A stretch of 64,000 bases of DNA from Bacteroidales bacterium. GTDB lineage: Bacteria; Bacteroidota; Bacteroidia; Bacteroidales; Marinilabiliaceae. Position 1 is the stretch's first letter, and each line of letters opens with the position of its first letter. Both the position numbers and the translations under genes were made by a program. The stretch lies in assembly GCA_024401335.1 (NCBI GenBank), contig JAKSLH010000001.1, forward strand, positions 248,001 through 312,000, written 5' to 3'. The notes under the pieces are model-generated. The model did not search any database. It had not been told where the DNA came from and was given only the letters and a program-made list of their open reading frames with translations. This document shows positions 45,775 through 54,696 of this stretch, in pieces.

Positions 45775-46941
45775 CTAATATTCAAATGTTCCGAATTCGC
45801 TCTTGATAGTAAGCTCTGTCTTGTTTGAAGCCTCAACACGACCGATTATCTGAGCATCTATGCCAAATGACTTGCTGATCTCAATGACTTTCTGCGCATT
45901 CTCTTTGTCGAGATATACCTCAAGACGATGACCCATGTTGAACACTTTATACATCTCCTTCCAGTCTGTGCCGCTCTGCTCCTTGATTGCCTTGAAAAGT
46001 GGAGGCACTGGGAAGAGGTTGTCTTTCACTACGTGTACGTTCTCTACGAAGTGAAGCACCTTTGTCTGCGCACCACCAGAGCAATGTACCATACCATGTA
46101 TCTGTGGACGGAGCTCGTCGAGAAGTTTCTTTACTACTGGAGCGTATGTACGTGTAGGTGAGAGAACGAGCTTGCCTGCGTTGATTGGTGAACCTTCTAC
46201 CTCATCAGTGAGCTTCAGGCCACCAGAATATACGAGGTCTTCAGGAACTGCAGCGTCATAGCTCTCTGGATATTTTTTTGCAAGATACTTTGAGAATACG
46301 TCGTGACGAGCACTTGTCAATCCGTTTGAGCCCATGCCACCGTTATACTCTTTTTCGTATGTGGCCTGGCCGAAAGATGCCAAACCGACGATTACGTCAC
46401 CAGCCTTGATGTTGGCGTTGTTTATGACGTCTGAACGCTTCATACGACATGTTACTGTTGAATCTACGATGATTGTGCGAACAAGGTCTCCTACGTCTGC
46501 TGTCTCGCCGCCAGTGGCATATACGCCTACACCCATCTCTCTGAGTTCTGCAAGGAGCTCGTCTGTTCCATTGATGATTGCTGAGATTACTTCGCCAGGA
46601 ACAAGCATCTTGTTGCGGCCGATAGTCGATGATACAAGGATGTTGTCAACTGCACCGACACAAAGAAGGTCATCGATGTTCATGATAAGCGCATCCTGCG
46701 CAATTCCTTTCCATACGCTTAAGTCGCCTGTCTCTTTCCAATACATATATGCAAGTGACGATTTTGTGCCAGCACCATCTGCATGCATGATGTTGCAGTA
46801 GTCTGGGTCGCCGCCTAGAATGTCAGGAATAATTTTGCAGAATGCCTTTGGATAAAGGCCTTTGTCGATGTTCTTTATTGCGTTGTGTACATCTTCTTTT
46901 GATGCAGAAACGCCGCGCAGGTTGTATCTTTCTGAACTCAT
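45775..46941 (-). CDS. purM: Phosphoribosylformylglycinamidine cyclo-ligase (AIR synthetase)
   Basis: This 388-residue enzyme closes the imidazole ring to AIR in step five of purine synthesis, using ATP. The conserved segments HADGAGTKSS, the ALIMNIDDLLCVGA block, GGETADVGDLV and GLASFGQATYEKEYNGGMGSN are present. The start is set at 46941 (MSSERYNLRGV), because the promoter at 46980-47009 lies just upstream. The longer frame to 47043 would extend through that promoter. Confidence 0.95.
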   Translation of the reverse strand: MSSERYNLRGVSASKEDVHNAIKNIDKGLYPKAFCKIIPDILGGDPDYCNIMHADGAGTKSSLAYMYWKETGDLSVWKGIAQDALIMNIDDLLCVGAVDNILVSSTIGRNKMLVPGEVISAIINGTDELLAELREMGVGVYATGGETADVGDLVRTIIVDSTVTCRMKRSDVINNANIKAGDVIVGLASFGQATYEKEYNGGMGSNGLTSARHDVFSKYLAKKYPESYDAAVPEDLVYSGGLKLTDEVEGSPINAGKLVLSPTRTYAPVVKKLLDELRPQIHGMVHCSGGAQTKVLHFVENVHVVKDNLFPVPPLFKAIKEQSGTDWKEMYKVFNMGHRLEVYLDKENAQKVIEISKSFGIDAQIIGRVEASNKTELTIKSEFGTFEY

Positions 46942-46979
46942 CTTTGTGTATTTAAGGCTCATAAGCCATAATCTTGTCG

Positions 46980-47009
46980 CAAAGATAATCAATCTTAGTG
47001 ACAATTCAA
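46980..47009 (-). promoter_or_regulatory. purM: purM promoter
   Basis: On the minus strand, TTG (47009-47007), 19 bases, then TATCTTTG (46987-46980). Confidence 0.65.
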
Positions 47010-47043
47010 CTCCTTTGTAACGGGTAGGGGAGTGAAATAACAT

Positions 47044-47079
47044 AAAAAAATAAGGACAATCCTTTAAGAATTGTCCTTA
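47044..47079 (-). terminator. Terminator of tRNA-Trp
   Basis: TAAGGACAAT (47051-47060) pairs with ATTGTCCTTA (47070-47079). On the minus strand the stem is followed by seven T residues. Confidence 0.85.
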
Positions 47080-47082
47080 TCG

Positions 47083-47155
47083 CACGGGAGGAGAGACTCG
47101 AACTCCCGACACCTGGTTTTGGAGACCAGTGCTCTACCAACTGAGCTACACCCGT
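47083..47155 (-). tRNA. tRNA-Trp (CCA anticodon)
   Basis: The 73-base cloverleaf has anticodon loop CTCCAAA, with CCA in a CTGGT/ACCAG stem. D-arm GCTC...GAGC and T-loop TTCGAGT are present, with discriminator G73 as expected for bacterial tRNA-Trp. The 3' CCA is not encoded. The acceptor stem ACGGGTG/CTCCCGT has a U6-U67 mismatch. Confidence 0.95.
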
Positions 47156-47184
47156 GTTTTGCACCTCATTTCTGAATTGCGGTG

Positions 47185-47216
47185 CAAAGGTACGCTTATT
47201 GTTTTAAAACACCAAA
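47185..47216 (-). promoter_or_regulatory. tRNA-Trp promoter
   Basis: On the minus strand, TTTG (47216-47213), 20 bases, then TACCTTTG (47192-47185), about 30 bases before the mature tRNA. Confidence 0.7.
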
Positions 47217-47297
47217 GCTTTGTTAAAAAAGTTTTTGAGGCTATTGAAAAAAACAAGTAGAAATACGAAGTGGATATTGAGAGAAATGTGAAAATGA

Positions 47298-47331
47298 AAC
47301 GAGGCTGGTCATTTATATGGCCAGCCTCGTT
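47298..47331 (-). terminator. Terminator of groESL
   Basis: AACGAGGCTGG pairs with CCAGCCTCGTT across a short AT-rich loop, just after the groEL stop on the minus strand. Confidence 0.85.
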
Positions 47332-47352
47332 TATATAGCTAGAAGCGATGAA

Positions 47353-49002
<1,650 letters not shown>

Positions 49003-49057
49003 TCATTGCGAAGCAGTATGAGCTCCGCGAATTAATTATCAGTTGTCGCTAATTTGA

Positions 49058-49336
49058 TTAGCAGATATACAATACATCACTCTGGTTGATGAGGAGATAC
49101 TTCTCGTCGTCAATTGTGAGCTCCTGACCTGCATATTTGCCATAAAGAACTACATCACCTACCTTGACTTCTACTGCCTCGTCCTTCTTAGCTGCGCCTA
49201 CAAGAACTACATCACCACGAAGTGGCTTTTCCTGTGCTGCATCTGGAATGATGATTCCGCTTGCTGTCTTTGTCTCTGCTGGCTGTGGCTTTACGAGCAC
49301 TTTGCCTGCAAGGATCTTACCTTTAATCTGTGCCAT
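49058..49336 (-). CDS. groES: Co-chaperonin GroES
   Basis: This 92-residue subunit caps the GroEL chamber. The mobile-loop region (TKTASGIIIPDAAQEKP) and the GDVVLYGKYAGQEL core are present, with a normal length. It is first in the groES-groEL operon. No CIRCE element (the HrcA operator) was found upstream. Confidence 0.97.
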   Translation of the reverse strand: MAQIKGKILAGKVLVKPQPAETKTASGIIIPDAAQEKPLRGDVVLVGAAKKDEAVEVKVGDVVLYGKYAGQELTIDDEKYLLINQSDVLYIC

Positions 49337-49440
49337 GTTATTATTTATTCTTTTATTATTTTCTGTGATTATGTTGGCAGCCTCCTTTCTGTCTGCTCAA
49401 CGTTCTTTTGTTTCTCATTAATTGTGCCAAAACTCTAATC

Positions 49441-49455
49441 GTGACAAAGTGTCAC
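49441..49455. promoter_or_regulatory. Perfect dyad in the divergent groES/cysK region
   Basis: GTGACA-AAG-TGTCAC is a 15-base dyad about 105 bases upstream of groES and 197 upstream of cysK. The rest of the 315-base gap is AT-rich and shows no gene. No clear TAnnTTTG was found for groES, so the dyad could be part of a special heat-shock control region. Confidence 0.4.
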
Positions 49456-49604
49456 ACTTTTGCGCTTTGTGTCAGTTTTTGATGCAATACAATATGACAA
49501 AATAACCTTTGTTACATATATACGTGTGCAAAAAAGTTTGTGTGATACTATTATGGGATGCAATATACCAATATCATGCTATATGATGTTTCGTCGGAAG
49601 CCTT

Positions 49605-49612
49605 TACCTTTG
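49605..49612 (+). promoter_or_regulatory. cysK: -7 element of the cysK promoter
   Basis: TACCTTTG lies 39 bases before the cysK ATG. The -33 region (TTTCG near 49589) is a partial match. Confidence 0.5.
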
Positions 49613-49651
49613 CAATATCAAAATTGATAAACACTTAAAACATTATATACT

Positions 49652-50599
49652 ATGGCAAAGATCGCAAAGCAGCTTACTGATCTTATCGGTAACACTCCAC
49701 TCCTCGAATTCAATTCGTTTGGCAAACAGCATAATGTGCAGGCCCATGTCATTGGCAAGCTCGAGTATTTCAACCCTCTTGGAAGCATCAAAGACCGTGT
49801 CGCTTTCAACATGATTGAAGCAGCAGAAAAGGAAGGCAAGCTTAAGCCTGGCGCAACAATCATCGAACCTACAAGTGGCAACACTGGTGTCGGCCTTGCT
49901 TTCGTTTCATCTGTCAAAGGCTATCATCTTATCCTTACAATGCCCGAGACAATGAGCATCGAACGTCGTAATCTTCTCAAGGCTCTTGGTGCAGAGATAG
50001 TTCTCACACCTGGCGCGGCTGGCATGAAAGGAGCTATAGCAGAGGCAGAGCGTCTTCGCGACTCTAAGCCAGGCTCTATCATTCTTCAGCAGTTCGAAAA
50101 CCCTGCCAACCCTGCTGTTCATGTTGCTACTACTGCCGAAGAAATATGGCGTGACACAGATGGCAAGGTGGATATCTTTGTCGCTGGTGTTGGTACTGGC
50201 GGTACTGTAAGCGGTGTTGGTAAGCGTCTCAAGCAGCTCAATCCTAATGTAAAGGTTGTCGCCGTTGAGCCTGCTTCTTCTGCTGTTCTCTCTGGTAATC
50301 CTGCCGGCCCTCATAAGATTCAGGGCATCGGCGCTGGCTTTGTCCCTAAGACTTTCGACCGCAATGTTGTTGATGAAATATTCCCTGTTGACAATGATGA
50401 CGCTATCCGCACAAGCCGTCAGCTCGCACAGTCAGAAGGACTTCTTGTAGGCATCTCTGCCGGTGCCGCTGTCTATGCCGCTACTCAGCTTGCCAAGAAG
50501 GAAGAAAACAAGGGTAAGAATATTGTGGTTATCCTTCCTGATACAGGCGAACGTTATCTCTCGACTGTTCTCTACGCTTTCGAGGAGTATCCACTCTAA
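49652..50599 (+). CDS. cysK: Cysteine synthase A (O-acetylserine sulfhydrylase)
   Basis: This 315-residue PLP enzyme makes cysteine from O-acetylserine and sulfide. The PLP lysine is K47 in GSIKDRVA. The substrate loop [12 protein letters not shown] and the phosphate-binding [13 protein letters not shown] are intact. The gene is a single unit with its own promoter and a strong terminator. Confidence 0.95.
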   Translation: MAKIAKQLTDLIGNTPLLEFNSFGKQHNVQAHVIGKLEYFNPLGSIKDRVAFNMIEAAEKEGKLKPGATIIEPTSGNTGVGLAFVSSVKGYHLILTMPETMSIERRNLLKALGAEIVLTPGAAGMKGAIAEAERLRDSKPGSIILQQFENPANPAVHVATTAEEIWRDTDGKVDIFVAGVGTGGTVSGVGKRLKQLNPNVKVVAVEPASSAVLSGNPAGPHKIQGIGAGFVPKTFDRNVVDEIFPVDNDDAIRTSRQLAQSEGLLVGISAGAAVYAATQLAKKEENKGKNIVVILPDTGERYLSTVLYAFEEYPL

Positions 50600-50623
50600 T
50601 CAAGAATGTTGTATATTGTATAG

Positions 50624-50657
50624 GCCTACTGCGTTTTTGCGCAGTGGGCTTTTTTTT
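50624..50657 (+). terminator. Terminator of cysK
   Basis: GCCTACTGCG pairs with CGCAGTGGGC around TTTTTG and is followed by eight T residues. Confidence 0.9.
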
Positions 50658-50676
50658 GTAAAAAAATGCGTCGCCT

Positions 50677-50708
50677 TTTGGCAGTCTTCAATTATCCTCT
50701 TATCTTTG
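50677..50708 (+). promoter_or_regulatory. Promoter of the tRNA-Gly/tRNA-Leu unit
   Basis: TTTG 50677-50680, 20 bases, then TATCTTTG 50701-50708, 25 bases before tRNA-Gly. Confidence 0.75.
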
Positions 50709-50733
50709 CACCGGTTTTAAAGAAAGCCTTTAT

Positions 50734-50806
50734 GCGGAAATAGCTCAGTTGGTAGAGCACAACCTTGCCAAGGTTGGGGTCGCGAGTTCGAGTCTCGTTT
50801 TCCGCT
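50734..50806 (+). tRNA. tRNA-Gly (GCC anticodon)
   Basis: The 73-base cloverleaf has acceptor GCGGAAA/TTTCCGC and anticodon loop TTGCCAA with GCC in a CAACC/GGTTG stem. T-loop TTCGAGT and discriminator T are present. CCA is not encoded. Confidence 0.96.
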
Positions 50807-50813
50807 CACGGAT

Positions 50814-50897
50814 GCTCGAATGGTGGAATCGGTAGACACGAGGGACTTAAAATCCCTTGGCTTCACGGCCGTGCGGGTTCAAGTCCCGCTTCGAGTA
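50814..50897 (+). tRNA. tRNA-Leu (UAA anticodon)
   Basis: The 84-base tRNA has a long variable arm (TTGGCTTCACGGCCGT region). The anticodon loop CTTAAAA has TAA in an AGGGA/TCCCT stem, the T-loop is TTCAAGT and the discriminator is A. Acceptor GCTCGAA/TTCGAGT closes with a G-U pair. It follows tRNA-Gly by seven bases. Confidence 0.95.
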
Positions 50898-50900
50898 CAG

Positions 50901-50935
50901 AAGAGAACTTCTCGATTTGAGGAGTTCTCTTTTTG
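50901..50935 (+). terminator. Terminator of the tRNA unit, overlapping the next promoter
   Basis: AGAGAACTTCTC (50902-50913) pairs with GAGGAGTTCTCT (50919-50930) with one G-U pair, followed by TTTT. The T-run also supplies the TTTG at 50932-50935 used as the next gene's -33 element. Confidence 0.85.
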
Positions 50936-50961
50936 TTTCTTATTCTTTTGTTATAGCTTTG
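50932..50961 (+). promoter_or_regulatory. Promoter placed five bases before the HsdR_N-like start
   Basis: TTTG 50932-50935, 18 bases, then TAGCTTTG 50954-50961. The ATG at 50967 lies where transcription should begin, so the mRNA may be leaderless or nearly so. Confidence 0.55.
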
Positions 50962-50966
50962 CACCT

Positions 50967-51407
50967 ATGGAACAACTCAATCTGCCACCGGCCGACCTTA
51001 AGGTCATTGAGGATAAGGGGCTTGTCAAGGTCTTCGATCCTTATCGTAAGAAGTATGTGAAGCTTACTCCAGAAGAGTATGTGCGTCAGTCGTTCCTCTC
51101 GTTTCTTGCACAACATTTGCACTACCCAATAGCTCTTACTGCTGTTGAACATCTTGTCGAGATCAATGGTCTCAAGCAACGCGCCGATATCGTTATCTAC
51201 GACCGTACCTTCCGCCCATACCTCATTGTCGAATGTAAGGCTGCCTCGGTGCCTATTACCAAAGAGGTTTTCGCACAGGCGTTGCGCTACAACACACGTC
51301 TCGGTGTGAGATATGTTGTCGTTACAAATGGATTGGCGCACTATTGTGCTGAGATTGCCGATGGCAAGGCTGTATTCCTTAAGGAAGTGCCTGTCTGGAA
51401 AGAATAG
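50967..51407 (+). CDS. Stand-alone HsdR_N-like (PD-(D/E)xK) protein
   Basis: This 146-residue protein resembles the N-terminal nuclease-like domain of type I restriction R subunits (HSDR_N_2). The PD-(D/E)xK core is visible as the aspartate in RADIVIYD and the E-x-K in LIVECKA. Helicase and translocase domains are absent, and no hsdM or hsdS gene is nearby. Such single-domain proteins are widespread in Bacteroidota and their role is unknown. The frame opens earlier across tRNA-Leu, but ATG 50967 is the only sensible start. Confidence 0.8.
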   Translation: MEQLNLPPADLKVIEDKGLVKVFDPYRKKYVKLTPEEYVRQSFLSFLAQHLHYPIALTAVEHLVEINGLKQRADIVIYDRTFRPYLIVECKAASVPITKEVFAQALRYNTRLGVRYVVVTNGLAHYCAEIADGKAVFLKEVPVWKE

Positions 51408-51418
51408 GGTGGGACTCC

Positions 51419-52645
51419 CTATCTCTTCAGCATCACGATGTCCTTCACACGTATGTCGGTCTTCGGCCTGTCGCCGATGAGCTCTACTGCGGCTATCTTG
51501 TCAACAATGTCCATGCCGCTCACTACTTCACCAAATATCGTATAGTCTCCGTCGAGATATGGAGCACCGCCTACTGTCTTATATGCTTCGCGTTGGGCTG
51601 CGGTAAATCTCTTGCCGTAGTCTTTCTCTATTTCGTTGAGCTCTGTGTCATTAAACTTTCTGCCAGAAACAATAAAGAATTGTGATCCGTCACTTCTGTT
51701 TGATGAGTTGTGGTCAGATGGCAGTTTCGATGCCGACACAACGCCTCGTTTGTGGAATATGCCATCCACAAGATGCATAGGTATCTTGTAGCCTGGCCCT
51801 TGCCAACCTACTACATCGTCTTTCTTCGCATATTTGCTGTCTGCAGCTCCTGTCTGTATCAGGTAGTTCTGCAACACTCGGTGAACGAGCAGTGAGTCGT
51901 AGAAGTTGTCCGACACTAGCTTTATGAAGTTGTCTCTGTATTCCGGCGTCTCGTTGTATAGGCGTATGGTGATGTCGCCCATGGTGGTCATTATCTTGAA
52001 GCCGCTTATTGTCTTATATGATGGATATACTTTGTTGGTCTTCAGACGAAGGTCGTATATGTTTTCGTGCCCGTCACCAAGTCTCGATGCTATAGCTCTG
52101 ATCTTTGTCGCGTCTATGAGGTTGCCTTCTCCGTCGGCTAATGCGGCTGTGTTTCCGTCGGTGTCAAAGAGCGCTGCGCCAGCGGTCATCTTGGTGTCGG
52201 CGGTGTATGTCGTGCGTAGTGTCTTGCCTTTCTTGGAGTCTAAGGTGTAAAGCGTGTCTGTTGGCTGTGCGTCAACGGTGTCTATCGGATTGATATTCTG
52301 TATGCGTTTGCCTATGCGTAGGGCAACGAGGTTGTTGTCTATGTCATAGGCCACAAAGCCAAATACGTTGATTACTTGCTTGCTGTCCATCTTGTTGGCT
52401 TTCGCCGAAAAGGCTCCTTTGATGAATTCAAATGGTGTGACGACTATGTCGGGGGCTACATATACGCCCATGCCGTCTGCTATCTTCTGGTTATATACGT
52501 CATAGGTTACTATTCGCACCATGTTGTCAATGTTGCGTCCGTAGTGTGTCGGCTTAGCAGCCTTCTTTGTCTCCTCCTTTTTTGTCTCTGAAGTGCCGCA
52601 GGCGACAAACAATGCCGCTATTATCAGAAGTATGACGTGTCTCAT
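51419..52645 (-). CDS. Cyclophilin-type peptidyl-prolyl isomerase lipoprotein with N-terminal protease-like domain
   Basis: This 408-residue lipoprotein (lipobox FVAC) has a C-terminal cyclophilin domain (about 215-405). It carries the altered active site HRVLQNYLIQTGAAD and SDGSQFFIVSG. Residues about 40-205 look like a degenerate trypsin/HtrA fold: GMGVYVAPDIVVTPFEFI where GxGFxV...ILTNxHV is expected, and AGAALFDTDGN where GNSGGPLF is expected. The catalytic His and Ser positions are replaced. Its ATG overlaps the stop of the preceding cyclophilin gene (TGATG), so the two are translationally coupled. Confidence 0.85.
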   Translation of the reverse strand: MRHVILLIIAALFVACGTSETKKEETKKAAKPTHYGRNIDNMVRIVTYDVYNQKIADGMGVYVAPDIVVTPFEFIKGAFSAKANKMDSKQVINVFGFVAYDIDNNLVALRIGKRIQNINPIDTVDAQPTDTLYTLDSKKGKTLRTTYTADTKMTAGAALFDTDGNTAALADGEGNLIDATKIRAIASRLGDGHENIYDLRLKTNKVYPSYKTISGFKIMTTMGDITIRLYNETPEYRDNFIKLVSDNFYDSLLVHRVLQNYLIQTGAADSKYAKKDDVVGWQGPGYKIPMHLVDGIFHKRGVVSASKLPSDHNSSNRSDGSQFFIVSGRKFNDTELNEIEKDYGKRFTAAQREAYKTVGGAPYLDGDYTIFGEVVSGMDIVDKIAAVELIGDRPKTDIRVKDIVMLKR

Positions 52646-53442
52646 CAGTCGATTATTTCTATTGTTATGCGTACATCGGTCAGTGGACGGTCGTTCTTGT
52701 CAACCTTGAGGTTGTTTATCTTGCGCACAACGTCTAGACCTTCTACAACTTGTCCGAAGACGGTATATTCCTCGTCAAGCTCTGGAGTGCCTCCGCGTTG
52801 TGTGTATGCTTCACGTTGCTCTTCGGTAAATTCCTTGTAGCCCGAAATGCGGTATTCATACTCCATGCGCTCTTTTATCTCTTTCACGAGTTTGTTATAC
52901 TCTTTGGCTTTCCCCTCTGCCTTAAGTCTCTGAAGCTCTTCCTTGTGTGGCAGCTGGTATGTCTTCTTGAGCTTGTTCTTGATAGGGATGTTGACTGCCA
53001 TCTCCATCTTGTCTAGGATGCTGTCGGCATAGACCTGCCCTCTGACTATATAGAACTGTGATATGTCTGAGTATTTCAACACATTTATCTTGTCGGGCTG
53101 TCGTGGAGCGCATAAGGCGCCAAACTGGTGGAAGTGGCGCTTGGTGAATTCCGAGTCTATCTCTATCGCCTCTTCACCATATCCTATGTGCTGTCCTGGC
53201 TTCGCGTTGCGCGAGTCCGACGAACCGCCCTGTATGACAAAGTTCTTTACGCATCGGTAGAAGAGTGTCCCGTCATAGTGCTTCTCTTTCACAAGACGCA
53301 AGAATTCGTCTCTGTGTTTGGGCGTGTCGTCAAAAAGTACGGCTTTCATGTCGCCCATGTTGGTCTTTATCAGCACATGATGAGTCTGTGCTGATGCCGC
53401 CAGTGAAAGCGTAAGCATTAATATGGTTAGTATTCTTCGCAT
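52645..53442 (-). CDS. Periplasmic cyclophilin-type peptidyl-prolyl isomerase
   Basis: This 265-residue protein has a cleavable signal peptide (ending ASAQ). The cyclophilin core has FYRCVKNFVIQGGSSD and SQFYIVRGQ. A charged helical insertion of about 70 residues (about 145-215) interrupts it before the final TPELDEEYTVFGQVVEGLDVV. Such an insertion is absent from standard cyclophilins. It folds or protects exported proteins. It is second in a three-gene cyclophilin operon. Confidence 0.9.
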   Translation of the reverse strand: MRRILTILMLTLSLAASAQTHHVLIKTNMGDMKAVLFDDTPKHRDEFLRLVKEKHYDGTLFYRCVKNFVIQGGSSDSRNAKPGQHIGYGEEAIEIDSEFTKRHFHQFGALCAPRQPDKINVLKYSDISQFYIVRGQVYADSILDKMEMAVNIPIKNKLKKTYQLPHKEELQRLKAEGKAKEYNKLVKEIKERMEYEYRISGYKEFTEEQREAYTQRGGTPELDEEYTVFGQVVEGLDVVRKINNLKVDKNDRPLTDVRITIEIID

Positions 53443-53449
53443 GTCTCTT

Positions 53450-54268
53450 CTATTCTTCTACTCTGATTGACATCCTAATGTCTTTTGTAGGACGGTCACG
53501 CATGTCGGTCATCACTTGCGCTATGCTGTCTATGACATCAAGCCCTTCTACTACTTCGCCAAATACGGTGTAGTCACCATCAAGATGTGGCGTGCCTCCT
53601 TCTGTCATATATACTTCGCGCACTTCTTCCGGAATGGTGAAGAGCCCTTTGTCCTCTGCCATCTCTGTCACCTTCTCCATTATGCGTAGCTGAAGGTCCA
53701 TCAGCTCTTCGCTCATGCCATTGTCCTGGTAGTATTTCAACGAGTCCTGATAATATGGCTGTATCTTATAGAATATCTCATTCTTTATTCTCGTGTTGCG
53801 TTTAGCCTCTATCTGGTCGAGCACATCTGGTGAGAAACGCTGCCCTTGTACTATGTAGAATTGCGATCCTGAGCTTTTCTTCTCTGGGTTGGCACTGTCG
53901 GGCTTCCTGGCAGCCGCCAATGCTCCTCTCTTATGTATGTGTTTAGGGTATGCTATCTCAGCATCAATAGCTGTCCCTATCTCTCCGTCACCCAACTCGG
54001 CATTCTTTGCCGCATGTAGTGAATTTGGATCTCCACCCTGTATCATGAAGTCTCTTATCACACGATGAAACAGCAGTGAGTCATACTTGCCTTCATAGGC
54101 TAGCTTGAGAAAGTTCTGTTTGTGTGCTGGGGTGTCATCATATAAGAGTACTCTCATGTCGCCATATGGAGTGGAGATTATAACATAGTCTGCGTCTGGC
54201 ACCCCGTTAGAACATGCGACGCTTGATAATATAAGGAGAGCTGCTATTAATGTATAGATTGTTCTCAT
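53450..54268 (-). CDS. Cyclophilin-type peptidyl-prolyl isomerase lipoprotein
   Basis: This 272-residue lipoprotein (SSVACSNG) has the best preserved active site of the three: LLFHRVIRDFMIQGGDPNS and SGSQFYIVQGQ. It carries the same type of helical insertion (about 155-225), showing that the three genes arose by duplication. The start at 54268 gives the signal peptide directly; the longer frame would extend towards the -7 element at 54299-54306. It is the first gene of the operon. Confidence 0.9.
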   Translation of the reverse strand: MRTIYTLIAALLILSSVACSNGVPDADYVIISTPYGDMRVLLYDDTPAHKQNFLKLAYEGKYDSLLFHRVIRDFMIQGGDPNSLHAAKNAELGDGEIGTAIDAEIAYPKHIHKRGALAAARKPDSANPEKKSSGSQFYIVQGQRFSPDVLDQIEAKRNTRIKNEIFYKIQPYYQDSLKYYQDNGMSEELMDLQLRIMEKVTEMAEDKGLFTIPEEVREVYMTEGGTPHLDGDYTVFGEVVEGLDVIDSIAQVMTDMRDRPTKDIRMSIRVEE

Positions 54269-54298
54269 AGTATTTGTTGTGTGATTTTTATTTTCGAC

Positions 54299-54306
54299 AA
54301 AGGTAA
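54299..54306 (-). promoter_or_regulatory. -7 element of the cyclophilin operon
   Basis: The minus strand reads TACCTTTG, 31 bases before the first cyclophilin start. No good -33 element was seen. Confidence 0.5.
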
Positions 54307-54524
54307 ATAAATTCTTGTTATATACGACTTCGCGTACTACCACTTATGTGAAGAAGCTCTTCTGTTACTGACTGATAATACCTTCGTATTCCCGTTTTTT
54401 GTACATAATGTTCTATATCGCTAACTTTTTTATCTATTAGTCGTATATGGTGAATGTGTTACGGATTTAATTTTAGCAAAGCTAGAAGTAAATTTTTTTC
54501 ATAGGTGGTTTAGACTATTGTGAT

Positions 54525-54555
54525 GCCGCGCCGTGAGGTTGCGGCTTTTCTTTTT
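54525..54555 (+). terminator. Orphan terminator-like hairpin
   Basis: GCCGC pairs with GCGGC, followed by TTTTCTTTTT. It lies in the 428-base gap between the cyclophilin and GH5 promoters, where no plus-strand gene ends. The rest of the gap is AT-rich without a convincing ORF. Confidence 0.4.
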
Positions 54556-54619
54556 CCCCATAAGTATTTCATGTTCTATCATATATGTGTCAGTTGATAT
54601 ATATAACCAATGTTTTTTT

Positions 54620-54627
54620 TAACTTTG
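54620..54627 (+). promoter_or_regulatory. -7 element of the GH5 promoter
   Basis: TAACTTTG after a run of T, 69 bases before the GH5 ATG. The -33 TTG (54594-54596) is spaced 23 bases, so an activator may be needed. Confidence 0.4.
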
Positions 54628-54696
54628 CTTCGCACAAATTTATATATGTCCCAATCTATATCAACCAATTTGTAACAAAACCAAACTATCATAAAA

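Noticed and set aside
46942-47043. Longer start for purM
   Set aside because: It would place the start upstream of the promoter at 46980-47009, and homologues begin at MSSERYN.
50734-50897. tRNA-associated integration site
   Set aside because: No repeat of the tRNA 3' ends and no integrase occurs in the window.
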